The translations under genes were made by a program, and so were the position numbers. From assembly GCF_011170085.1 (NCBI RefSeq), contig NZ_BLLI01000002.1:1-64000 (forward strand): 64,000 nucleotides of DNA, given 5' to 3'. The DNA comes from Pseudolactococcus hodotermopsidis. Lineage in GTDB: Bacteria; Bacillota; Bacilli; Lactobacillales; Streptococcaceae. Positions within the stretch are counted from its first letter, which is position 1. The number at the start of each line of letters is the position of its first letter. Positions 53,150 through 61,586 of the stretch are shown here, piece by piece. The notes below the pieces were generated by a model. It saw only the letters and a list, made by a program, of their open reading frames with translations. It ran no database searches and was not told the origin of the DNA.

Positions 53150-56100
53150 ATGAAAATTATCCACACTGATATTTATGGCGATTTAACTGCTTTTTTGGTC
53201 AATGAGGCGCGTGATTTAATGGCTAGCGCTAAAAAAATATTCTATATTGTGCCGTCATCCTTGTCTTTTGAGAAAGAAAAGGAGATTTTGACGCGTTTTA
53301 ATGCTGGAAATGACGGCGCTTTGTTCGATTTAACGGTTACGCGACTCAAACAATTGCCTTGGTATTTTGATAAGGGACAAGAAAGTCAACTGATAAATTT
53401 ATCGCCTGTTGGTCTTGCTATGTTGATGCGCTATACTTTGAAAAATCTGTCAGATGAGGCGATACCAACCTATCGTTTTATGCGTGATAAACAAGGTTTT
53501 ATTGACCAATTGGTCACACTTTACACAGAATTAACGACTTCAAATCTGACGACAGATGATTTACTTTTGGCAAATGCGAGCCAGAAAAATCAAGAATTGA
53601 AAGTCATTTTTGATGCGTTTAATTATCAACTCGGTCATTTTTCAAATGACAATAAATTGCAACAGTTCATTGACAAAGTTATAAGCGATAAGTTGACACC
53701 TGCTTTACAAAACAATGTTTTGATTATTGATGGCTATTCACGTTTTTCGGCTGAAGAAATGACTTTGATTGATGCTTTATCAAGTCGCGTTTCAGATATT
53801 ATTATTGGTGTTTATGCCTCTAAAAAGGCACTTTCAGCTACTTTTATTGAGGGAAATGTTTATCAGCAATCGGTTGAATTGATTTGGGAATTATCCCAAA
53901 AATATACTGTCAATCTAGTTGACAAGAGTGTCAACGAGGTTGACAATACCTTTACACAAGTGTCAACGTTAATGGAAAAGGAATCTGATTTTACGATTTC
54001 GGATACAGATAACTTATTAAATCATTCAGGATTAGAAATTTGGCAAGTTATTAATCACAAGGAAGAAATTGAACATGTTGCTAAGCAAATTCGACAACTT
54101 CTTTATCAAGGTGTTCAGTATAAAGAAATATTAGTTTTGCTTGGTGATGTGACTGCTGACGCGATTCTCTTACCAGAAATTTTCAAAACTTATGAGATTC
54201 CTTTTTTCTATGCCCAAGAAAAAGCGATGAAAAATCATCCGCTGATTGTTTTAATAGAAACGTTACTTGCAATCAAAAGTAATCGTTATCAGCTCAATGA
54301 TGTGCTAAATTTACTTAAAACACAGCTTTACACTTCTAGCAACGTAAGTTTACAGGACGTTTACAACTTTGAGTATTATTGTTTACAGCAAAATATCAGA
54401 GGACGTCATCAATTCAATCAACCATTTGATAAAAAAACGGCTGAAAAAGTAAGAGAAAATTTAGTTGGAAAAAGGTCTCCTTTACAAGTCTTTTTGGAAT
54501 CTAAGAAACAAAAAGGGTCAGTTTGGTTAAAAAAATGCCAAACTTTTTTGGCAACTGGTGGTGTTAAAGAGGCGATTGAACGGCTTTATCGTAAAGCAGA
54601 AGAAACAGGTAATTTTGAGAAATCAGCTGAACATTTGGAAGTTTGGCAACTTTTGATGACTGTTTTAGAGGAATTTACGGCTGTTTTTGGTTTAGAAACA
54701 TTATCTGTAACAGAATTTCTTGATATTATTGCGTCTGGTATTAAAAATGCGACTTACCGTTTAGTGCCGTCAAATGTTGATGTTGTGCAAGTGAAAGCTT
54801 ATGATTTGGTTGAACCACGTGCGGCAAAATACGTTTTTGCGATTGGTTTAACGCAGTCAAATTTTCCTAAGAAAGCTCACAATCTCAGTCTATTATCTGA
54901 CCAAGAACGTGCAACGATTAATGAAAAGTTACGCGAATCAGAAAACTTCAAATTTATTGATGAGCCAGCTTTTATTAACAATAAGAAAAATAGTTTCACA
55001 GCTTTACAGCTTTTCAATGCAGCAACTGAACAATTAATTTTGTCAACACCGCAGCTTTACAGTAACGAGCAAAGTGATTTATCACAATATCTACAATTTC
55101 TGATTGATTGTGGTGTTAAACCACTTGTCAAGCAAGGTGTCAACTTAGTTGACACACTTTCACAGATTGGTAATTACGCTGGTTTGTTGTCAAATTTTGG
55201 TGAAATTGAGCGTCAGTTATTGTCAGTATCTGATGACAAAAATAGCCCATTTTGGTCAAGTTTGTTTAGAATAATGCTGACAAATTCCGATTATCATCGT
55301 ATTTTGTCAGCAGTTGAAACGGATAAATTACAAGAAAGATATTTGGATAAATCAATTATTTCAGCGCTTTATCCGTCAGATTTGAATGCCTCGGTGTCAA
55401 GTTTTGAAAACTTTTATAATTGTGAATATCAATATTTTTTAACGCATACCCTTCATGTTAGAGAGCTTGAAAAAATTGATTTAGATTCTCGAATTTCTGG
55501 TTCTTATTTTCATGAAGTTTTTGAAAAAGTGATGCGTGATCATGAGACAACTCTTGATAATTTTGATTTCAAGTTGACACAAAGTTTACAGGAAGTTGAC
55601 AGTAAATACGAGCCTTTTTTCAAACGTGATGCGACAAGTCGTTATACGCATTCGAGATTACAGGAGATTGTTAAGCAGACAGCGACTGTTTTAAAACAAA
55701 CGTTAGGTAATTCGGGAATCAATTCTTTGGCATTTGAGCAAGGTTTTGGATTTGATAAGTCGGGACTTGAAACCTATCAAGTTGCCTTAAAAGACAATAA
55801 AATGCTCAAACTTCGTGGGCTAATTGATCGTGTTGATCAGATTTTTGGGACACTTGGTGCTGTTGATTACAAATCTGGCGACAAGAAATTTGATTTGCAA
55901 TCGGCATATGATGGGACGAGTTTGCAATTTTTGACTTATCTTGATATTTTACAGAAAAATACAGGAAAATTTGACCAATCACAAACGATTTGGGGGGCTT
56001 TGTATTTACATCTTCAAAATCCAACGATTGCCCTCAAATCGCTTAAAACAGTTGCTGATATTTCTGAAGAATTGAAAAAATCAATGAAATACACAGGTTT

Positions 56101-56464
56101 TTTCAATGCTGATTTGGCAACTGAAATGAAAGATAACTTTGATGATATTTTCAATCTTGGTCAATTCAAAAAAGACGGTTTGCCTTATCAAAACAATCAA
56201 AATTTTTATAGTGAAACAGAAATTTCAGCTATGATTGCTAGAAATGAGGCCTTGTATCAAAAAGCAGGTAAAAAATTATTAGACGGAAAAATTGAGATTA
56301 ATCCAATCATTGTCAAACATCATGTCAAAGGCTGTCAGTTCTGCCATTTCAAGTCTATTTGTGGGTTTGAATCAGACTTACATATGAGCTTTGGACGGAA
56401 AATTAAACAGAAATCAAGGGATGAAATCAAAGCGATTATTGTGGGAGGTAAGGAAAATGCGTGA
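53150..56464 (+). CDS. rexB: ATP-dependent nuclease subunit B, RexB (AddB family)
   Basis: 1104 residues. Partner of RexA in double-strand-break resection and Chi recognition. The N-terminal helicase-like part lacks a Walker A motif, as is typical of lactococcal RexB. The C-terminal nuclease has GAVDYKSGDK (Asp and Lys of the active site) and four Cys for an iron-sulfur cluster: C758, C1062, C1065, C1071 (CQFCHFKSIC). Overlaps the rexA start by 8 nt. Confidence 0.93.
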   Translation: MKIIHTDIYGDLTAFLVNEARDLMASAKKIFYIVPSSLSFEKEKEILTRFNAGNDGALFDLTVTRLKQLPWYFDKGQESQLINLSPVGLAMLMRYTLKNLSDEAIPTYRFMRDKQGFIDQLVTLYTELTTSNLTTDDLLLANASQKNQELKVIFDAFNYQLGHFSNDNKLQQFIDKVISDKLTPALQNNVLIIDGYSRFSAEEMTLIDALSSRVSDIIIGVYASKKALSATFIEGNVYQQSVELIWELSQKYTVNLVDKSVNEVDNTFTQVSTLMEKESDFTISDTDNLLNHSGLEIWQVINHKEEIEHVAKQIRQLLYQGVQYKEILVLLGDVTADAILLPEIFKTYEIPFFYAQEKAMKNHPLIVLIETLLAIKSNRYQLNDVLNLLKTQLYTSSNVSLQDVYNFEYYCLQQNIRGRHQFNQPFDKKTAEKVRENLVGKRSPLQVFLESKKQKGSVWLKKCQTFLATGGVKEAIERLYRKAEETGNFEKSAEHLEVWQLLMTVLEEFTAVFGLETLSVTEFLDIIASGIKNATYRLVPSNVDVVQVKAYDLVEPRAAKYVFAIGLTQSNFPKKAHNLSLLSDQERATINEKLRESENFKFIDEPAFINNKKNSFTALQLFNAATEQLILSTPQLYSNEQSDLSQYLQFLIDCGVKPLVKQGVNLVDTLSQIGNYAGLLSNFGEIERQLLSVSDDKNSPFWSSLFRIMLTNSDYHRILSAVETDKLQERYLDKSIISALYPSDLNASVSSFENFYNCEYQYFLTHTLHVRELEKIDLDSRISGSYFHEVFEKVMRDHETTLDNFDFKLTQSLQEVDSKYEPFFKRDATSRYTHSRLQEIVKQTATVLKQTLGNSGINSLAFEQGFGFDKSGLETYQVALKDNKMLKLRGLIDRVDQIFGTLGAVDYKSGDKKFDLQSAYDGTSLQFLTYLDILQKNTGKFDQSQTIWGALYLHLQNPTIALKSLKTVADISEELKKSMKYTGFFNADLATEMKDNFDDIFNLGQFKKDGLPYQNNQNFYSETEISAMIARNEALYQKAGKKLLDGKIEINPIIVKHHVKGCQFCHFKSICGFESDLHMSFGRKIKQKSRDEIKAIIVGGKENA

Positions 56465-59400
56465 TTTAAGCAATCAAGAAATTCTAGCTTTACAAAACGC
56501 AGAGATTGGCAAAGCTCAGCCAAAAACACCAGAACAGATTGAGGCGATTTATCGGACAGGAATCAATCTTCTCGTTTCTGCCTCTGCTGGTTCGGGCAAA
56601 ACATTTGTGATGACTGAACGCATTATCTATCTGATTTTGAATGGCGTGTCAGTCAAAAATCTCTTTATCTCAACTTTTACCACTAAAGCGGCGGCTGAGT
56701 TGAAAATGCGTTTGGATAAGAAAATTCGTGAAACACGTCTGACAACAAATGATTTTGAACAAAAAAAGAGGTTGACAACTGCTTTACAAGACTTGTCAAC
56801 TGCTGATATTGGCACTATGGATAGCTTTACACTGAAATTTCTCAAAGAAAATTTTTATCTTAAAAATTTAGATCCGACTTTTCGACTTTTGGTGGATAAG
56901 ACTGAGCAGGATGTGATTAAGCGAGAAATTTTCGAGCAGTTGGTTGACGATTATCTGTCTGAAAAAGGAAGTATTAGCCAAGAACGCTTTATTAAGGTGA
57001 TGAATAATTTTTCAACAGACCGTAAAATTGACAATTTTTATCGTGTTCTTGATAAAATTAACACTTTTGCTGTTAGTTTGGAAAATCCTCTTGACTGGTT
57101 AGAAAATGACTTTCTCAAAGGCTTTTCAAATTATCAAACCTATGCTGATTTACCAGATAGGTTTACAGCTGGTTTACAGGAAAGTTTACACATAGTTTAC
57201 AGAGCACTTCAAGAAAATCTTGCGTCTGGTTTGATTACAGGTAAAGCAAAGATAGAAAATACCGAGAATTTTTTAGGTAATTATGAGTTTTTGATTGATT
57301 GTTTGACAGCTAAAAATTTTCAAAAATTTATCAAACTTTACAAAGAGATGAAATTTCAGTTTGTGCCAAATGCCAATAATAAAGAAAATCGTGACGAGGT
57401 ACTCGAATCACAAAAAGAAACGCTAAAAGAGCTTATCTCTGTCAATAAAAACAGGTTGGATGAATTTGTTGATAGCATTAAGCATCAAGAAATCATTGAA
57501 AAATATCATACAGCAGCAAAAGCGTTGACAGCAGATTTACAGCTTGTTGCCAAAGAGTTTTATCGGCGTTATCATGCGTATAAACTTAAAAATGCGAGTT
57601 TGGAATATGCTGATGTCACGCATCTAACAATCGAAATTTTACAGGAAAATGAGGTTTTACGCAAGGTTTATCAAACCCAGTATTTTGAGGTCATGGTTGA
57701 CGAATATCAAGATACCAACCAGTTGCAAGAGGCTATGCTTAAACTTTTGTCAAATGGTCACAATCGTTTCATGGTGGGTGATGTCAAGCAGTCAATTTAT
57801 GGTTTTCGTTTGGCAGATCCGTCGCTTTTCATGGCAAAATATAAGGCTTATCAATGCGAAAATGCTGATGGCAAACTCATCAGATTAAAGGAGAATTTTC
57901 GTTCCAAACCTGAGGTCATCAACTTTACCAATAACGTTTTCAAATATCTTATGGATGAAAATATCGGTGAAATGACCTATGGTAAACCAGAAGAACTCGT
58001 TGTAGGCAATCAAAAACTTGCTGAAGAAAAGGAGGCAAATGACTTAACTGCAGAACTTTTGATTTACAAAGATGAGAAAACTCCTACATCAGAAGATGAG
58101 GAGATGCTCTCTTTAGATGAATTGGTCATGACAGCGCAAGCTATCCAGCAACTTGTTGCCCGAGGTGTCAATTATGAAGAGATTGTCATTCTTGTTAGAA
58201 GTAAGACAAATAACGCTGAAATTGAGCGCGTTTTGCAGTCTTTTGACATCCCAATCGTTCTTGACGAAGGCAAGATGAACTATCTAAAAGCTATGGAAGT
58301 CCTTGTCATGCTTGATGTTTTGCGCGCCATTGATAACCCGCTTTTCGATATTTCTTTTGTCGCTTTGCTCAACTCCCCTTTATTTGATTTTACGGAAAAT
58401 GATTTAGCGATTCTTGCTTTGCAAGGGTCGACAGATCAAACTTTTTATGACAAATATCGTCGTGCTTTACAGGGAAAAGGTCTAAAATCTGATTTGGTTG
58501 ACAGTTCTCTAACCGCTAAATTAAAGGGTTTTGATGCCTATTTTCAAAAATGGTGTCAACTTGCGTGTCAAGATAGTTTACACAGTCTCATTTGGCAGAT
58601 TTACCGTGACACGCATTATTATGACTATGTTGGTGGCATGAAAAATGGTCAGCTCCGTCAAGCTAATTTGCAAGCCTTGGCAGAACGTGCGGCGTCTTAC
58701 GAATCGTCAGGTTATAAAGGACTTTTTCAATTTATCAAGATGATTGACAGTTTTTTGTCTACTAAAAATGATTTGGTAGCTGTTAATATTGCGCTGCCAT
58801 CAAATGCGGTGCGGGTAATGACGATTCACAAGTCCAAAGGTCTCGAATTTCCTTACGTGTTCATGTTAAATTTTAGCAAAAAATTTAACACCAAAGATTT
58901 GACCAATGAGTTGATTTTATCTCGGAAAAATGGTGCAGGGATTCAATTTACAACAGATTTCAAACAAGAAATCGAGACTGAATTTCCCTACGCGCTTGTC
59001 AAAATGACAACTTTGCCACATCTTGCAAACGCTCTGGAAAAGGAATATCAAGGACTTGCTGAAGAAATGCGCATGCTTTATGTTGCTCTAACACGTGCTG
59101 TCAAGAAGATTTATATGGTTGGTAAAGTCAATGCGACCCAAATAGACGATGACGGGCAATTTAAGACGTATCAAAATGCCACTTTTAATGAAAACGACAG
59201 ACTTGATGAGACAATCAGAAAGTCAAGTCAAGGCTATCAGAATTGGCTTTTAGGCATTTATCATGCCATGACGGATAAAACTGAGATGAAAATGACCCTT
59301 AAGCTCATTTCTAATGAAGAATTGGCTGATATGACCCCGTCAAATCTGAAAACAGACAAAATATTTGAAGAATTGTTAGCAGACTCACAAAAAATTGACG

Positions 59401-60113
59401 GCGCTATGGAGACGATTGAAGAAGTCAAATTAGCTAAAAAGATGTTGGATGAAGTAGAAATTCTCAATGAAAAATATGCTGCGGGTATCCAGTTACCAAC
59501 GATTCAAACGCCAAGTCAAATCAAAAAACGCTATGAACATTTGATGTCAGAAAATGATGTCGTGGTCAGTAGTCATCAAAAATATAGCCAGTTTGAATTT
59601 CTGAAAACAGACAAAAAAGTTTCGCCAACAGAACTTGGTTCGGCGGTGCATGAGCTAATGCAGAATTTAGATTTTTCAAATGTTTCACGTGAAACATTAC
59701 GGCAAACCGTTTCAAAACTTTCGCTCAGAGAGGAAGTTAAGTCAAAGATTGATTTGGCTAAAGTTTTAACTTTATTTGAGACAGATTTTGGTCAATTGAT
59801 GATTAAAAATGCGGCTCATATTAAACGTGAGGCACCATTTTCAATGCTGAAAACAGATGAAAAATCAAAAGAACAGTACGTGATTCGCGGGATTATCGAC
59901 GGTTTTATCAAACTTGATGATAAAATTCTCTTGTTTGATTACAAAACAGATCATTTCATGAGTCCAGACGCTATTTCACAGATAAAAACGCGCTATCAGA
60001 TGCAGATGAATTTGTACGCCGAGAGCTTAAGCATGGCATTTAAGCTGACTAATATCGAAAAATATCTGATTTTACTGGGCGGTCCGGACAAAGTTTATAT
60101 TGAGCGTATTTAA
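56457..60113 (+). CDS. rexA: ATP-dependent helicase/nuclease subunit A, RexA (AddA family)
   Basis: 1218 residues from MRDLSNQ. UvrD-like 3'-5' helicase with a C-terminal nuclease. Walker A VSASAGSGKTFVMTERI (about 50-66), motif II VMVDEYQDTNQLQE, motif III GDVKQSIYGFR, motif V MTIHKSKGLEFPYVF, motif VI MLYVALTRAVKK, and nuclease core with FDYKTDH near the C-terminus. Start at 56457, preceded by GGGAGG; the open frame continues 22 codons into rexB. Confidence 0.95.
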   Translation: MRDLSNQEILALQNAEIGKAQPKTPEQIEAIYRTGINLLVSASAGSGKTFVMTERIIYLILNGVSVKNLFISTFTTKAAAELKMRLDKKIRETRLTTNDFEQKKRLTTALQDLSTADIGTMDSFTLKFLKENFYLKNLDPTFRLLVDKTEQDVIKREIFEQLVDDYLSEKGSISQERFIKVMNNFSTDRKIDNFYRVLDKINTFAVSLENPLDWLENDFLKGFSNYQTYADLPDRFTAGLQESLHIVYRALQENLASGLITGKAKIENTENFLGNYEFLIDCLTAKNFQKFIKLYKEMKFQFVPNANNKENRDEVLESQKETLKELISVNKNRLDEFVDSIKHQEIIEKYHTAAKALTADLQLVAKEFYRRYHAYKLKNASLEYADVTHLTIEILQENEVLRKVYQTQYFEVMVDEYQDTNQLQEAMLKLLSNGHNRFMVGDVKQSIYGFRLADPSLFMAKYKAYQCENADGKLIRLKENFRSKPEVINFTNNVFKYLMDENIGEMTYGKPEELVVGNQKLAEEKEANDLTAELLIYKDEKTPTSEDEEMLSLDELVMTAQAIQQLVARGVNYEEIVILVRSKTNNAEIERVLQSFDIPIVLDEGKMNYLKAMEVLVMLDVLRAIDNPLFDISFVALLNSPLFDFTENDLAILALQGSTDQTFYDKYRRALQGKGLKSDLVDSSLTAKLKGFDAYFQKWCQLACQDSLHSLIWQIYRDTHYYDYVGGMKNGQLRQANLQALAERAASYESSGYKGLFQFIKMIDSFLSTKNDLVAVNIALPSNAVRVMTIHKSKGLEFPYVFMLNFSKKFNTKDLTNELILSRKNGAGIQFTTDFKQEIETEFPYALVKMTTLPHLANALEKEYQGLAEEMRMLYVALTRAVKKIYMVGKVNATQIDDDGQFKTYQNATFNENDRLDETIRKSSQGYQNWLLGIYHAMTDKTEMKMTLKLISNEELADMTPSNLKTDKIFEELLADSQKIDGAMETIEEVKLAKKMLDEVEILNEKYAAGIQLPTIQTPSQIKKRYEHLMSENDVVVSSHQKYSQFEFLKTDKKVSPTELGSAVHELMQNLDFSNVSRETLRQTVSKLSLREEVKSKIDLAKVLTLFETDFGQLMIKNAAHIKREAPFSMLKTDEKSKEQYVIRGIIDGFIKLDDKILLFDYKTDHFMSPDAISQIKTRYQMQMNLYAESLSMAFKLTNIEKYLILLGGPDKVYIERI

Positions 60114-60137
60114 AAAAAGAGCTACGGCTCTTTTTTA
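60110..60137. terminator. Bidirectional terminator between rexA and the flippase gene
   Basis: AAAAAGAGC-tacg-GCTCTTTTT, with A and T runs on both sides. Confidence 0.8.
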
Positions 60138-61586
60138 CTATCCGAGAATTTCCTTTATCTTCATCTTAAAGATACTGAAAAATGTGGTACAGCCTGCCAA
60201 AGTCAAAAGAAAAATCTTAAAGAGTTGTGTGATGCGACCGCTAAAAATCAAAAAATGATTGCCGATTAAAACGACAACAGCCATTGTCAAAATTGCCAAC
60301 CAAAACCTTAAATTTAGCAACTGTTTAGGAAATTTTTTACGATAAATCAGATAACAACTCAAGATTAAAATCAAGCTAATTAAATTAGAAATTGAGGCAC
60401 CAATAAGTCTGAAATTTAAAGATAAAGGATAGACAAGTACTAATTTAGCAAGTAAACCAAATAATAAAATAACGAAAGAAGTTTTATTTTTACCAGCTAA
60501 AAATAAATCATGATGTTCAAGTTGAATCATCGAAATCACAGGAATTTGTAAAACGAAAATCTGCAAACTAAGAGATTCGGCATGACTTTTAAAAAGCACA
60601 TCATTCATCTCAGGCAGTAAAATCACAAGTCCAACCGTCAAAGCAATCGACAAGTAAGTGACGAAATCAGTAATTTTGTCAGAAATTTGCCCCTCTTTTG
60701 TCACTTTCGGCAAGCTATCTGTCAAAATAGACGTTGTGACAACTAAACCAAGTTGTAAAAATGGTTGTCCGCGGTCATAAATTCCTTTGAGAATTTCCGC
60801 TTGAGTAGAGATAATCCCCGAGTGTGTCAAAGCATTTTTAACGACAAAAACATCAATCATCTGTAAAATAAGCATGTAAACCATAAAAAAGGTAAACACG
60901 ACTGAAGAAAAGCCAAATTTTTGAATGATACTAACTTTGCCTCGCCAATCTGTCAAGCCTGTAAATAAACCCTTGAAACGAAAGTGACTAGAAAAAATCA
61001 ATTCAATCAACGCTACTATGCCACCGATAAAAGAACCTAACATGGCTAAAAATGAAATTGTGTAAACGTTAGTTGACAACTTTGTAAACGTCAAAGCAGC
61101 ACAGATGATTAACAGAACACGCGTAAATTGTTCTATGATCTGTGAAATAGCTGTCCTTGTCATATCGCTTTTTGCTTGAGCAATCCCGCGATATAGGGAT
61201 AAAAATGGCACTAATAGTAAAGGTAAACTTGCCGCAAGTAAAGGAAGAGCTAATCTTTCTTCGCCCATTAATTTCGCCAATGGTTGACACAAGATTGACA
61301 GGATAAGAAAACTCAGAATACTTAAAATGAGAGAAGTCTGAAAAAAAAGTCGAATGTCTTCCTGCGGTTTATCAGACGAATGAATCAAACTTGATAAGAA
61401 ATTAGGCAAAGCGACAAGTGACAAAGTTGTGATAATTGAGTAAAAAGGGTAAACTTGCTGAAAAGCATAGAAACCTTGGTCACCCACTAGATTTTGATAA
61501 GGAAAGCGATAAAGTGCTGCTAGAATTTTTGACAAAAACCCTGCCAATGTCAAAATTCCCGCCCCTTTAATCAGATTTATTTTCAT
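60138..61586 (-). CDS. Polysaccharide/lipid flippase of the MOP superfamily (SpoVB/YabM-like)
   Basis: About 482 residues with some 14 predicted helices. N-terminal LIKGAGILTLAGFLSKILAALYRFPYQNLVGDQG is characteristic of the SpoVB/MurJ-like proteins encoded after mfd in many Firmicutes. Probably moves lipid-linked wall precursors; the substrate is not determined by sequence. Start at MKINLIKG (61586), overlapping the mfd stop by 20 nt; it is the gene after mfd in one unit. Confidence 0.85.
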   Translation of the reverse strand: MKINLIKGAGILTLAGFLSKILAALYRFPYQNLVGDQGFYAFQQVYPFYSIITTLSLVALPNFLSSLIHSSDKPQEDIRLFFQTSLILSILSFLILSILCQPLAKLMGEERLALPLLAASLPLLLVPFLSLYRGIAQAKSDMTRTAISQIIEQFTRVLLIICAALTFTKLSTNVYTISFLAMLGSFIGGIVALIELIFSSHFRFKGLFTGLTDWRGKVSIIQKFGFSSVVFTFFMVYMLILQMIDVFVVKNALTHSGIISTQAEILKGIYDRGQPFLQLGLVVTTSILTDSLPKVTKEGQISDKITDFVTYLSIALTVGLVILLPEMNDVLFKSHAESLSLQIFVLQIPVISMIQLEHHDLFLAGKNKTSFVILLFGLLAKLVLVYPLSLNFRLIGASISNLISLILILSCYLIYRKKFPKQLLNLRFWLAILTMAVVVLIGNHFLIFSGRITQLFKIFLLTLAGCTTFFSIFKMKIKEILG

